DNA from: RYN-230 sp963841695 | GTDB taxonomy: Bacteria; Actinomycetota; Actinomycetes; Streptosporangiales; Streptosporangiaceae | Direction of reading: 5' to 3' | DNA: 64,000 nucleotides | NCBI GenBank assembly: GCA_963841695.1 | Contig: CAWJDQ010000014.1 | Coordinates: 1 to 64,000, forward strand | Shown here: one piece after another, positions 1-9,412 of the stretch | Layout of the letters: the number at the start of each line of letters is the position of its first letter | Numbering within the stretch: the first letter of the stretch is position 1 | The notes under the pieces: model-generated | The model's database searches: none | What the model was told of the DNA's origin: nothing | Seen by the model: only the letters and a program-made list of their open reading frames with translations | Program-made: the position numbers and the translations under genes

Positions 1-2
1 GG

Positions 3-447
3 TTCCTCTCCGACGCCTCCCACTACGGCGAGACGCTCCGCACGCTGGGCCATGACGGCATCGGCCAGATCCTGGCTGCGGTACCGGGCCCGGACGCGCC
101 CGGGGCCGGGCACCGGGGGCCGATCCTGGGCACGGTCATGCTCCAGCTCTGGCCGCACGCCGAGCACGTGGTCCGGGGACCGGACGAGGCGGAGATCAGG
201 GCGCTGGCGGTGGCGCCCGAGGCGCGCGGGCGCGGCGTGGGCCGGGCCCTGCTCGGGGCGGTCACCGCCCGGGCCCGGGCGTCCGGCGTGCGGCGCCTGC
301 TGCTGTCCACCCAGGCGACCATGGCCGCCGCACAGCACCTCTACACCGAGGCCGGGTTCCGCCGCCTGCCCGAGCGCGACTGGGACCCGGTGCCCGGGTT
401 CACCCTGCTGGCTTACGGCCTCGAGCTGCTCGGACTCCCCGGGCTGA
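3..447 (+). CDS. GNAT-family N-acetyltransferase (5' end missing)
   Basis: The 5' end lies outside the window. The visible reading frame carries the acetyl-CoA-binding signature of GNAT enzymes: IRALAVAPEARGRGVGRALL (motif A, R/Q-x-x-G-x-G/A), then LLLSTQATMAAAQHLYTEAGF (motif B) and a hydrophobic tail ending near LLAYGLEL. These enzymes move an acetyl group from acetyl-CoA to an amine; the substrate cannot be told. In this frame no stop occurs until 761, deep in the opposite-strand genes, whereas a neighbouring frame stops at 447, about where the family ends. A one-base indel near the 3' end is likely. It converges on the small membrane-protein gene downstream of mca. Confidence 0.75.
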   Translation, partial: SSPTPPTTARRSARWAMTASARSWLRYRARTRPGPGTGGRSWARSCSSSGRTPSTWSGDRTRRRSGRWRWRPRRAGAAWAGPCSGRSPPGPGRPACGACCCPPRRPWPPHSTSTPRPGSAACPSATGTRCPGSPCWLTASSCSDSPG

Positions 448-449
448 GG

Positions 450-680
450 GTTCGCCGCGGCGCGGTCCCGCTCGGCGCGGAAGGCCGCCAGCCCGGGGCG
501 CGGGGACCGGGACCGGCCGGGCGGCGCGCTGGACGGCTGGCCGGGCGCGATCTTGTGCAGCTGCTTGTTGAGCGAGCGGAACAGGAAGAACAGGGCCAGG
601 CCCATGCCGGCCACCACGAGGAACCCGACCAGCCCGGGGTACACCTGGCTGGCGGTGCTCGACGCGGCCAGGACGCTCAC
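450..680 (-). CDS. Small single-pass membrane protein downstream of mca
   Basis: The GTG start at 680-678 overlaps the mca stop codon (GTGA), indicating translational coupling. The protein begins with about 12 residues, then one hydrophobic helix (residues about 16-36, GLVGFLVVAGMGLALFFLFR), then a basic stretch SLNKQLHKI and a Pro/Arg-rich tail. This matches the short membrane proteins commonly found just after mca in actinobacteria; the function is unknown. The frame does not meet a stop where expected (near 450); another frame has TAA at about 413-415, so the true 3' end is uncertain and probably hidden by an indel. Confidence 0.6.
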
Positions 681-1594
681 CAGCTCACCCTCTCCCGCAG
701 CCCCGCGAACAGGTCGTCCTCGGGGAATTCGGTGTCTACTACCGACCTGGCTAGATGGTAGTCCTCGGTCGGCCAGGCCGCGCGCTGCACCTCGGGCGGG
801 CAGGCGAACCACGAGCTCTGCGGGTCGATCTGGGTGGCGTGAGCGAGCAGCGCCTGGTCGCGGACCGGGAAATAGTCGGCGCAGTGGACCCGGCTGGTGA
901 TCTCCACCGGCGTGCGGTCCGCGGCCCGCTCCTCCCAGCGCTTGAACCAGTCGGCGTAGGGCGACTCCAGCCCCCGCCGCAGCATCTCCTCGTGCAGCGC
1001 GGTGATCCGGTCCCGGTTGAACGTGGCGAAGTAGTACAGCTTGAGCGGCTGCCACGGGTCCCCGGAGCCGGGGTAGCGGTCCGGGTCCGCGGCGGCCTCG
1101 AACGCCTCCACCGCGACCTGGTGGGTCTTGATGTGATCCGGGTGCGGGTAGCCGCCCTCTTCGTCGTAGGTCAGGATGACGTGCGGGCGGAATTCGCGGA
1201 CCGCGCGGACCAGCGGCCCGGCCGCCACCTCGAGGGGCTGCACCGCGAAACAGCCCTCGGGCAGCGGGGGCAGCGGATCGCCCTCGGGCAGCCCGGAATC
1301 GACGAAGCCGAGGAATTGCTGCTGCACGCCGAGGATCTCGCGGGCCCGGGCCATCTCCTCGCGCCGGATCCGGGGCAGGTTCTCCCGGACCTCCGGCCGC
1401 TCCATGGCCTTATTCAGGATGTCCCCGCGCTCACCGCCGGTCAGCGTGGCCACCATGACCTCGGCGCCTTCCCGGACGTAGCGGGCCATGGTCGCGGCGC
1501 CCTTGCTCGATTCGTCGTCCGGGTGCGCGTGCACGGCCATCAGCCGCAACGGCTCGGACGGCGGAACCACCGGATCATTCGTGGCGGCAGACAA
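677..1594 (-). CDS. mca: Mycothiol S-conjugate amidase
   Basis: Zinc-dependent amidase of the LmbE/PIG-L family. It cleaves mycothiol S-conjugates to a mercapturic acid, which is exported, and GlcN-Ins, which is recycled; this is the main thiol-based detoxification route of actinobacteria. Visible hallmarks are AHPDDESSKGAATMARY near the N-terminus (the zinc-binding HPDD), TGGERGDILN, and YPHPDHIKTH with the second zinc histidine. The length fits Mca. The start chosen is TTG at 1594, with GAGGGG 11 bases upstream; an in-frame ATG at 1678 would add a non-conserved 28-residue extension. Mca is preferred over the close paralogue MshB because of the SSKGAATMARY segment and the coupled small membrane gene downstream. 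The reading frame is intact. Confidence 0.92.
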   Translation of the reverse strand: MSAATNDPVVPPSEPLRLMAVHAHPDDESSKGAATMARYVREGAEVMVATLTGGERGDILNKAMERPEVRENLPRIRREEMARAREILGVQQQFLGFVDSGLPEGDPLPPLPEGCFAVQPLEVAAGPLVRAVREFRPHVILTYDEEGGYPHPDHIKTHQVAVEAFEAAADPDRYPGSGDPWQPLKLYYFATFNRDRITALHEEMLRRGLESPYADWFKRWEERAADRTPVEITSRVHCADYFPVRDQALLAHATQIDPQSSWFACPPEVQRAAWPTEDYHLARSVVDTEFPEDDLFAGLRERVSW

Positions 1595-1919
1595 GCGAAC
1601 GAATTCCCCTCGGCACCAGGAAGAGTCAATAGGAACCGGCGCTCTGATTACCCGGGCTGGGCTTCCCGGCTGGTGCACCCGGGCAGTACCTCGCCGACAA
1701 TCGCAGACAGAACATTGTGCAGGACAACGCGCTGGCCCCGCGACGACATTCCCGTATAGTGGCGGGCTCTGATCACCCAGCGGCGTCCGGCCTGGCCGGC
1801 CCGGGACCCATGTGGGGCGACGAACTCGCCAGGCCTTGTTAGCCTCGAAGGATTACCCCCGAGGAGCCGCGCACGGCTCACGCGGATCCGAGTGTCCGCA
1901 CTGCAGGCAAGGAGTACCC
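1595..1919. promoter_or_regulatory. Divergent mca/greA intergenic region
   Basis: This gap of about 325 bases separates the divergent mca and greA genes and must hold promoters for both. A TATAGT hexamer at 1755-1760 is a fair -10 element for greA, but no convincing -35 lies 17-18 bases upstream. The sequence is locally less GC-rich than its flanks. I see no open frame with coding character and no strong hairpin. Confidence 0.3.
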
Positions 1920-2420
1920 GTGACCGAGACGAATAACGACAGCCTCACCTGGCTCACCCAGGAGGCATACGACCGGCTCAAGACGGAGCTGGACTACCTC
2001 TCGGGGCCGGGGCGGGTTGACATCGCCAAGAAGATCGAAGCCGCCCGGGACGAGGGCGACCTGCGCGAGAACGGTGGCTACCACGCCGCCAAGGAGGAGC
2101 AGGGCAAGATCGAGGGGCGCATCATCCAGCTCGCGCACATCATCCAGCACGCCCGGGTGGGTGAGCCGCCGCGGACGGACGGGGTGGTCGGGCCGGGAAT
2201 GACGGTCACGATCCGGTTCGACGGCGACGACGACGAGGTGACCTTCCTGCTCGCCTCCCGGGAGGAGAGCGGCGCGCCGATCGACGTCTACTCACCGCGC
2301 TCGCCGCTGGGCAGCGCGATCAACGGCAAGAAGATCGGCGACTCGGCCACCTACCAGCTGCCGAACGGCCGGTCGGCCAAGGTGGAGATCCTGGAGGCCG
2401 TCCCCTACATCGGCGGCTGA
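1920..2420 (+). CDS. greA: Transcription elongation factor GreA
   Basis: GreA enters the RNA polymerase secondary channel and stimulates cleavage of backtracked transcripts. The 166-residue protein has the N-terminal coiled coil with the acidic tip (ARDEGDLRENGGYHAAKEEQ, residues about 39-58; D and E at the tip are catalytic) and the C-terminal FKBP-like domain with SPLGSAINGKKIGDS. Start is GTG at 1920, preceded by AAGGAG with 5 bases spacing; the frame is open upstream but not conserved there. Length matches the family and the frame is intact. It is a single-gene unit, divergent from mca and convergent with the MFS gene. Confidence 0.95.
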   Translation: MTETNNDSLTWLTQEAYDRLKTELDYLSGPGRVDIAKKIEAARDEGDLRENGGYHAAKEEQGKIEGRIIQLAHIIQHARVGEPPRTDGVVGPGMTVTIRFDGDDDEVTFLLASREESGAPIDVYSPRSPLGSAINGKKIGDSATYQLPNGRSAKVEILEAVPYIGG

Positions 2421-2452
2421 CCAGGCCAGGCGCCCCTCCGAACGTCAGGGGG

Positions 2453-3974
2453 TTAGCCCACCAGCTCGGCGGCGGGGGTCTCGGCGTCGCCGGGCACGGG
2501 GCGGCCGCGCAGCGGCACCTCCTTGATGAACCAGGCCAGGACGAAGGCCAGTGCGGTCGCCGGGATGGCCCACAGGAACACCCCCTGGATGGCGTGCGCG
2601 ACCGCGTAGTACACGTCGTGGCGGATGGCCGCGGGCAGGGTCGCGACCGTGGCCGGGTTGAACTGGCCGCCGCTGGTGGACATGTGCACGCCGGGAGACA
2701 CCGAGGCCAGCGCCCCGGTCAGCCGCCGGGCGAAGATGGCGCCGAACGCCGACACCCCGATCGACCCGCCGATCTGCTGGAAGAACAGCCGTGAGCTGCT
2801 GGCCACGCCGATGTCACGGGGCGCCACGCTGTTCTGCGCGAGCAGGGTGGTCATCTGCATGAGGAAGCCCATGCCGAGCCCGAGCACCACCATGTACAGG
2901 CCGGAGGTCACCCGGCTGGTGTGCACGCCCAGCAGGGACAGCAGCCACATGCCGATGGTCATGCCGGCCGCGCCGAGGATCGGCAGGGCCTTGTACCGGC
3001 CGGTCCGGGTGGTGATCTGGCCGGCGATCAGCGAGGTGATCATCACGCCGACCATCATGGGCGTGAGCAGCAGGCCGCTGATGGTCGGCGAGGCGCCCTG
3101 GACGGTCTGCTGGTACAGCGGCAGGAACGTGATCGCGCCGAACATGGCCAGCCCGGCCAGGAAGCTGAGCCCGGTGACCAGCGCGAAGTTCCGGTTCCGG
3201 AACACGTGCAGCGGCAGGATCGGCTCGGCCGCCCGCGCCTCGATCATCAGGAACGCGGCCACGGCCGCCACGGCCACCGCGCCCAGGCCGAGGATCTGCG
3301 GGGACGCCCAGGCGTACTGGCTGCCACCCCAGGTGGAGACGAGCACGATCGCGGTGGTGGCCACGGCGAGGACCGCCGCGCCCAGGTAGTCGACCCGGTG
3401 CTCGATCCGCCGCCGGGGCAGGTGCAGGGTGGCGGCCAGGTAGGCCAGGGCCACGCCGCCGATCGGCAGGTTGATGTAGAAGATCCACCGCCAGGAGAAG
3501 CTGTCGGTGATGAAGCCGCCGAGCAGCGGCCCGCCGATGGTGGCGATCATCATCACGGCCATGATGTAGCCCATGTACTGGCCCCGCTCCCGGGGCGAGA
3601 CCAGGTCACCGATGATCGCGATGGCGCTGACCATCAGGCCGCCCGCGCCGAGGCCCTGGATGGCCCGGAACGTGATGAGCTCGGCCATCGACTGGGACAG
3701 CCCGGCCGCCGCGGAACCGGCCAGGAACACCGCGATGGCCGCCATGAACAGCTTCTTCCGGCCGTACATGTCGCCGAGCTTCCCGTACAGCGGGGTGGTG
3801 ATGGTCGAGGCGAGCACGTAGGCGGTGACCACCCAGGACAGGTGGGCGACGCCGCCCAGGCTGCCCACGATGCGGGGCAGCGCGGTCGCCCACGATGAGC
3901 TGGTCGAGCATGGCCAGCATGATGGCCAGGAGCAGGCCCGGCAGCACCACGAGCACCTCGCGGCGCATCTTCAT
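2453..3974 (-). CDS. DHA2-type MFS multidrug efflux transporter (one frameshift)
   Basis: Drug:proton antiporter of the 14-helix DHA2 group in the cytoplasmic membrane. The N-terminus MKMRREVLVVLPGLLLAIML and MLDQLIV (helix 1, motif D1) are in one frame; after about position 3887 the protein continues in the next frame with ATALPRIVGSLGGVAHLSWV. One extra G in a GGG run explains the shift. Also visible are YGKLGDMYGRKKLFMAA (MFS motif A), GLGAGGLMVSAIAIIGDLV and PLLGGFITDSFSWRWIFYIN (motif C region). Total about 507 residues, the usual length. A TetR-family repressor is transcribed divergently, the classic layout for a repressor-controlled pump. Substrate unknown. Confidence 0.85.
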
Positions 3975-4084
3975 GCTGGCCTCAGGGCTGGCGCCTGGCT
4001 GCCGTCGCAGCGGCGTGCGTATCTGTCATGCCGACCCCTGCGGCTCATGGCTACTTACCTGCCGACCGGCTAGTCATGCGATCC

Positions 4085-4114
4085 AGGCTAGGACGTTAAC
4101 TAACCGGGCGTCAA
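4085..4114 (-). promoter_or_regulatory. Promoter of the MFS transporter with TetR operator candidates
   Basis: On the minus strand TTGACG (4109-4114) is separated by 18 bases from TAGCCT (4085-4090), a good primary-sigma promoter reading into the MFS gene. Direct repeats ACGTTA at 4093-4098 and 4119-4124 and a GTTAAC palindrome at 4095-4100 overlap the spacer and flank, where a TetR repressor from the divergent gene would be expected to bind. Operator assignment is inference. Confidence 0.55.
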
Positions 4115-4138
4115 GTATACGTTAGCGCGAGCTGGATC

Positions 4139-4790
4139 GTGACGACCGGCCGGCGGCAGGCCGGCGGCAGGGTCCGACCGCGGCGCGGAGCCAGCGCGGG
4201 CCAGGCCGAGCGCGCGCCGGGGTGACACCCGGGAGCGGATCCAGGCCGTGGCCCTCGAGCTGTTCGCGGAGCACGGCTACGAGAAGACCTCGCTGCGGGA
4301 GATCGCCGAGCGGCTCGGAGGTGACCAAGGCCGCCCTGTACTACCACTTCAAGTCCAAAGAGGACATCGTCCGCAGCTTCACCGAGGACTACGTGACCGA
4401 GCTGGACGAGCTGATCGCCTGGGGCACCGCCCAGCCGCGCACCGACCAGGTCCGCGGCCTGCTGCTCGACCGCTACAGCGTCATCGTCGGCCACCGCCTG
4501 CCGGTGCTGAGGTTCCTGGAGCAGAACCAGGCCGCCGTGCACCAGCTGATGGGTGAGGGCCAGCGGGACCGCCAGAAGCTGTTCCGGACCAGTTCGAGCG
4601 CCTGCGCGACCTGCTCGTCGGCCCGGACGCCCCGCTGCGGGACCGGGTCCGGGCGTCGGTGGCCGTGGTCTCGGTGGGGATCTCCTGCCTGCTGTTCGAC
4701 AAGAACGCCGGCGCCCCGGGCGAGCTGCACGACATCGCGCTGGACACGGCGTGTGAGCTGGCCGGGGTGCCGCGGCCGGCCGGGTTCAGG
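4139..4790 (+). CDS. TetR-family transcriptional regulator (frameshifted)
   Basis: The N-terminal helix-turn-helix is clear: TRERIQAVALELFAEHGYEKTSLREIAERL followed, after a one-base insertion at about 4320, by VTKAALYYHFKSKEDIV (recognition helix ALYYHF). The ligand-binding domain continues to QRDRQKLF, then after a second shift at about 4585 as QFERLRDLLVGPDAPLRDR and VSVGISCLLFDKN. The start is uncertain: GTG at 4139 fits the 20-30 residue basic leader but needs another shift near 4215. It probably represses itself and the divergent DHA2 pump. The 3' end runs into the end of the convergent AsnC-type gene. Confidence 0.75.
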
Positions 4791-5266
4791 CCTGCCGGGC
4801 TGGCACCGAGCGCGCGACGACCAGCGGCAGCACCCGGTAGGGCAGCGGCGTGGCCAGCGCGATCACCGTGGAGGCCCGCACCACCCCGGCCACCTCGCAC
4901 GATCGCGTCGATGACCCGCTGCAGGTCGGCGTTGGTGCGGGCCACCACCCGGCAGAGCATGTCGCCGGACCCGGTGATCGTGTGCGCCTCCAGCACCTCC
5001 GGGATCGCGGCCAGCCGCCCGGCCACCGGGTCGTGCCCGCCCGGCCTGGCGGATCTCCAGCGTGACGAACGCGGTCACCCCGTGGCCCAGCGCCGCCGGG
5101 TCGACGTCCGGGCCGTAGCCGGTGATCACGCCGCGGGCCTGCAGCCGGTCCAGCCGGGCCTGCACCGTGCCGCGGGCCACGCCGAGCCGCCGCGAGGCCT
5201 CCAGCACGCCGACCCGGGGCTCGGCCGCGAGCAGCCGATCAGCCGGGCGTCCAGCTCGTCGATCAC
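4786..5266 (-). CDS. Lrp/AsnC-family transcriptional regulator (frameshifted)
   Basis: GTG at 5266 follows GGGAGG and begins VIDELDARLIG, the typical AsnC N-terminus. The HTH continues as VLEASRRLGVARGTVQARLDRLQARGVI after an early shift, followed by the hinge GYGPDVDPAALGHGVTAFVTLEI. The RAM/ACT ligand domain is readable in the next frames: RLAAIPEVLEAHTITGSGDM, LCRVVARTNADLQRVIDAIV, and a C-terminus LPLVVARSVPARQA ending at a TGA (4786-4788). About 160 residues, normal for the family. It is divergent from hpd, an arrangement common in actinobacteria, so it probably controls tyrosine catabolism in response to an aromatic amino acid. Confidence 0.8.
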
Positions 5267-5349
5267 GACCGTCGCCTCCCGTCGGCAGCAGCGCAGCGTA
5301 CGAACATCCGGCACATGGTGTACAGATTCGCAGCAGTCGTTAGCGAGAA

Positions 5350-5388
5350 TTGCACATCTGCTCAGCGATTCAAGCAGCTGTTGCACAT
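5350..5388. promoter_or_regulatory. Direct repeats in the regulator/hpd intergenic region
   Basis: TTGCACAT occurs at 5350-5357 and again at 5381-5388, 31 bases apart (about three helical turns), between the divergent AsnC-type gene and hpd. Phased repeats of this kind suit an Lrp/AsnC octamer. The assignment rests on position and spacing only. Confidence 0.4.
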
Positions 5389-5426
5389 TCTGCCATGCCG
5401 GCGGATCCTGCTGGCGCAGGAGCCAC

Positions 5427-6558
5427 ATGACGAGCGACGGCGAGCACGCCATGCCGGCACCGCGACGAGTTCCCGGTCACCGGCATGGACGCGGTGGTCT
5501 TCGCGGTGGGCAACGCGCGGCAGGCCGCGCACTACTACTCGACCGCGTTCGGCATGCGCTGCGTGGCCTACCGCGGCCCGGAGACCGGCTGCCGGGACGA
5601 GGCCGCCTACGTGCTGGAGTCCGGCCAGGCCCGGTTCGTGCTGCGCGGGCCGGTCCGGGCCGGCACCGAACTGGCGCCGGCACGTGGCCGCGCACGGCGA
5701 CGGCGTGATCGACCTGGCCATCGGCGTGCCAGTCGGCCGAGGCGGCCTACGAGTACGCGATCGCCCACGGGGCGCGCGGCCTGGCCGAGCCCGCAGATCG
5801 CCGAGGACGAGCACGGCAAGGTCGTGCTGGCCACCATCGCCACCTACGGGGACACCACGGCACACGCTGGTCGAGCGGGCCGACTACGCCGGCCCCTACC
5901 TGCCCGGCTACGTCGCCGGCCGAGCCGCTGGCCGCCGCCGGCCGCGGCCGTTCTTCACCGAGATCGACCACTGCGTCGGCAACGTGGAGCTGGGCCAGAT
6001 GGACGAGTGGGTCGGCTTCTACCAGCCGGGTCATGGGCTTCACGAACATGAAGGAGTTCGTCGGCGACGACATCGCCACCGAGTACTCCGCGCTGATGAG
6101 CAAGGTGGTCGCGGACGGCTAGCCGCAAGGTCAAGTTCCCGATCAACGAGCCCGCGGCGGGCAAGAGGAAGTCACAGATCGACGAGTACCTGGAGTTCTA
6201 CGGCGGCCCGGGCGTCCAGCACATCGCGCTGGCCACCGACGACATCGTGGCCACGGTGCGCGGCCATGCGGGCCGCGGGGGTGGAGTTCCTGGACACGCC
6301 GGACAGCTACTACGACACGCTCGGCGAGTGGGTCGGGCGAGACCCGCGTGCCGCTGGAGACCTGCGCGAGCTGCGATCCTGGCCGACCGGGACGAGGACG
6401 GGTACCTGCTGCAGATCTTCACCAAGCCGGTGCAGGACCGGCCGACGGTGTTCTTCGAGCTGATCGAGCGGCACGGCTCGGAGGGCTTCGGCAAGGGCAA
6501 CTTCAAGGCGCTGTTCGAGGCGATCGAGCGCGAGCAGGCCCGCCGCGGCAACCTGTAG
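5427..6558 (+). CDS. hpd: 4-Hydroxyphenylpyruvate dioxygenase (many frameshifts)
   Basis: Non-heme Fe(II) enzyme converting 4-hydroxyphenylpyruvate to homogentisate in tyrosine breakdown. ATG at 5427 follows AGGAG. Segments recognisable across the three frames include GMDAVVFAVGNARQAAHYYS, AFGMRCVAYRGPETG, FFTEIDHCVGNVELGQMDEW (first iron histidine), GGPGVQHIALATDDIV (second), and DEDGYLLQIFTKPVQDRPTV with FFELIERHGSEGFGKGNFKA (third ligand, glutamate, and the HPPD C-terminal signature). About 375 residues, full length. I count roughly a dozen single-base indels in 1.1 kb, mostly insertions of unrelated bases, while all motifs are preserved. That argues for sequencing error. Confidence 0.88.
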
Positions 6559-6617
6559 CCGGCCGTCCCGGCGGACGCCGGTCGGCGAGCGCGGCCGCCC
6601 GGGCGGACCGCAGCTGA

Positions 6618-7876
6618 TCAGGCCGGCCGTCGGCTCAGAACGGCGGTAGCCGGCCTGCGCAGCTGGCTGATCACCTCGTCGCAGTGCGCCGGGCCGCGGG
6701 TCTCCACCTGCAGCAGCACCTCGGCCTCGTCCGACCCGCAGCCGCGGCGTGACCCGCTCGTGCACCACGTCGAGCACGTTCGCGCCCAGCCCGGCCACCG
6801 CGGCCAGCAGCGCTGGCCAGCGCGCCGGGGCGGTCCGGGAGCCGGCACCGGAAGGTCAGGTAGCGGCCCGGCCGCGGCCAGGCCGTGCCGCAGCACCTTG
6901 GCCAGCAGCAGCGGGTCGATGTTGCCGCCGGACAGCACCGCCACCACCGGCGGCTCGAACATGCCGGGGTGCTCCAGCAGCGCCGGCCACGCCGGCCGCC
7001 CCGGCCGGCTCGACCACCTGCTTGGCCCGCTCCAGGCAGAGCAGCAGCGCCCGGGACAGGCTCTCCTCGGACACGGTCAGCACCTGTCGCCGAGCTCGGC
7101 GAGGATCGCCGAACGGGATGCTCGCCCGGGCTGGCCGACCGCGATGCCGTCGGCCATGGTCGGCGGCGGGCTCGACCCGCACCGGGTGCCCGGCCGCGAG
7201 CGAGGCCGGGTACGGCCGCGACCGCCTCGGCCTGCACGCCGACCATCCGGCACCGACGGGTCGGCGGCCTTGACCGCGACCGCGATCCCGGCGGCCAGCC
7301 CGCCGCCGCCGACCGGGATCACGATCGTCCGCACCTCCGGGCACTGCTCGAGGATCTCCAGGCCGAGCGTGCCCTGGCCCGCGACGATGTCCGGGTGGTC
7401 GAACGGGTGGATGAACACCGCGCCGCGTCTCGGCCGCGTAGCTCGCGCGCGCACTGCCAGCGCGTCGTCGACGGTCGCGCCGTGCAGGATGATCTCGGCG
7501 CCGTAGCCCCGGGTCGCCTCGATCTTGGGCAGCGGCGCGCCCTCCGGCATGATCACGGTGGCCTTCACGCCGAGCAGCGCGGCGGCGAAGGCCACGCCCT
7601 GCGCGTGGTTGCCCGCGCTGGCCGCCACCACGCCGCGGGCCCGCTCCGCCTCGGTCAGCCGGGCGATCCGCAGGTAGCCGCCGCGGGCCTTGAACGACCC
7701 GGTGCGCTGCAGGTTCTCGCACTTCAGGTAGACCGGGCCGCCGAGCCGCTCGGACAGCACCCGGGAGTGCAGCAGCGGCGTCGGCGGTATGATGTCGCGC
7801 AGCAGGTCGCGGGCGGCGGCCACATCGTCGGCGCTACGGAGGGGAAGGTCATCGCCATGCCTGCAGTGTCGCATCC
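6618..7876 (-). CDS. ilvA: Threonine ammonia-lyase with C-terminal ACT-like domain (frameshifted)
   Basis: PLP enzyme deaminating threonine to 2-oxobutyrate, the entry to isoleucine synthesis. The N-terminal part reads SADDVAAARDLLRDIIPPTP and LKCENLQRTGSFKARGGYLR (PLP lysine in SFKARG), then ASAGNHAQGVAFAAALLG and VIPVGGGGLAAGIAVAVK (phosphate-binding glycine loop), and SGGNIDPLLLAKVLRHGLAA near the end of the catalytic domain. A short ACT-like tail with LPDRPGALAS follows. About 415 residues. At least four indels. The start is unclear: ATG at 7876 is in frame with the conserved region, while ATG at 7859 would need a shift. A second, ACT-less homologue lies at 32.9-33.9 kb. Confidence 0.82.
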
Positions 7877-7951
7877 GCGGCGGCCGCCCAGGATGCGAAC
7901 GCGTGCCAGGGGCGACATAGTGTCGAATGGTGCAGCCAGACAACGAGACTC

Positions 7952-9384
7952 ATGCAGCCGACGGAACCCCGCCCCGCCCCGCCGCCACCACCCTGGGCGA
8001 GCTACGCGCCAGCGGGCACGAGTATCGAGACCGTCAAAGAGGAAATCCGGCGCAACCTGCTGGCCAGGATGCGCGCGGGCGAGGACCGGTTTCCCGGCAT
8101 CGTCGGGTTCGACCAGACGGTGCTCCCGCACCTGGAGCGGGCCCTGCTGGCCGGCCACGACATGATCCTGCTCGGCGAGCGCGGCCAGGGCAAGACCCGC
8201 CTGATCCGGACCCTGTCCGTCCTGCTCGACGAGTGGACGCCCGCCGTCGCGGGCTGCGAGATCAACGACCACCCCTACCCGCCGGTCTGCGCCCGGTGCC
8301 GGCGCCTGGCCGCCGAGCAGGGCGACGACCTGCCGGTCACCTGGCGGCACCGCAGCGAGCGCTACGGCGAGAAGCTGGCCACGCCGGACACCAGCGTGGG
8401 CGACCTGATCGGCGACATCGACCCGGTCAAGGTGGCCGAGGGCCGGACGCTGGGCGACCCGGAGACGATCCACTTCGGCCTGGTGCCGCGGACCAACCGC
8501 GGCATCTTCTGCCTCAACGAGCTGCCCGACCTGGCCGAGCGGATCCAGGTCGCGCTGCTGAACGTGCTGGAGGAGCGGGACATCGGCGTGCGCGGCTACG
8601 CGCTGCGGCTGCCGCTGGACCTGGTCCTGGTGGCCAGCGCCAACCCCGAGGACTACACCAACCGGGGCCGGATCATCACCCCGCTGAAGGACCGGTTCGG
8701 CGCGGAGATCCGCACCCACTACCCGCTCACGCTGGACGACGAGCTGGCGCTGATCCAGCAGGAGGCGCTGGTCGCCTGGGACGGCGCCGACCCCGGCGCG
8801 GACCTGCCCGAGCACCTGGTCGAGGTCATCGCCCGGTTCACCCGGCTGGTCCGGGCCTCGCCCGCGGTGGACTCGCGGTCCGGGGTCTCGGCCCGGTTCG
8901 CGATCGCCGCCGCCGAGTCCGTGGCCGCCTCCGCGGTCCGCCGGGCCGCGCTGACCGGCGAGGACGCAGCCGGTGGCCCGGGTCTGCGACCTGCCGCCGA
9001 TCGTCGGCACGCTGCGCGGCAAGGTCGAGTTCGAGGTCAGCGAGGAGGGCCGGGAGCACGGAGGTGCTCGATCACCTGCTCCGGCGGGCCATCGCGGACA
9101 CGTTCCGCGTCCCGGCTCGGCAGTGCCGACCTGAGCGGGCTGCTGGCCACGTTCGAGGAAGGCGGCTCGGTGGAGACCGGCGACCTGGTGCCCGCGGCCA
9201 CGCTGCTGAGCCGGATCGGCGAGGTCCCCGGCCTGGCCAGGATCATGGACCGGCTGCGGCATGGACGGCGGCGAGTCGTTCGGCGAGGCCGCCGCGGCGC
9301 TGGAGTTCGCGCTGGAGGGCCTGTACCTGATGCGGCGGCTGTCCAAGGACGTCGATCGACGGCAGTGCGGTCTACCGGACCTGA
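7952..9384 (+). CDS. MoxR/magnesium-chelatase-like AAA+ ATPase (frameshifted)
   Basis: AAA+ ATPase similar to the actinobacterial proteins annotated as magnesium chelatase subunit I (Rv0958 type). The Walker A variant is GERGQGKTRLIRTL (residues about 70-83), Walker B region is CLNELPDLAERIQVALLNVL, and sensor 1 is LVASANPEDYTNRGRIITPL. A cysteine pair CARCRR sits in an insertion (PYPPVCARCRRLAAEQG). Frame shifts occur at about 8970, 9058, 9118, 9260 and 9355, but the C-terminal helical part is readable to the TGA at 9382-9384. About 475 residues. The VWA gene starts about 30 bases later, so the pair is a probable operon. Such pairs act as ATPase plus metal-dependent adaptor; the client is unknown. 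No BchH or chlorophyll genes are nearby. Confidence 0.8.
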
Positions 9385-9412
9385 GCAGCGGTGCGGCTGG
9401 CCGTGGACGGCG

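Noticed and set aside
755..1759. Long plus-strand open frame opposite mca
   Set aside because: Its frame mirrors the mca codons, has no recognisable domain and arises from GC-rich antisense composition.
2921..3898. Plus-strand open frame of 325 codons opposite the MFS gene
   Set aside because: Gln/Gly/Arg/Asp-rich shadow translation without motifs; the minus strand encodes a clear transporter.
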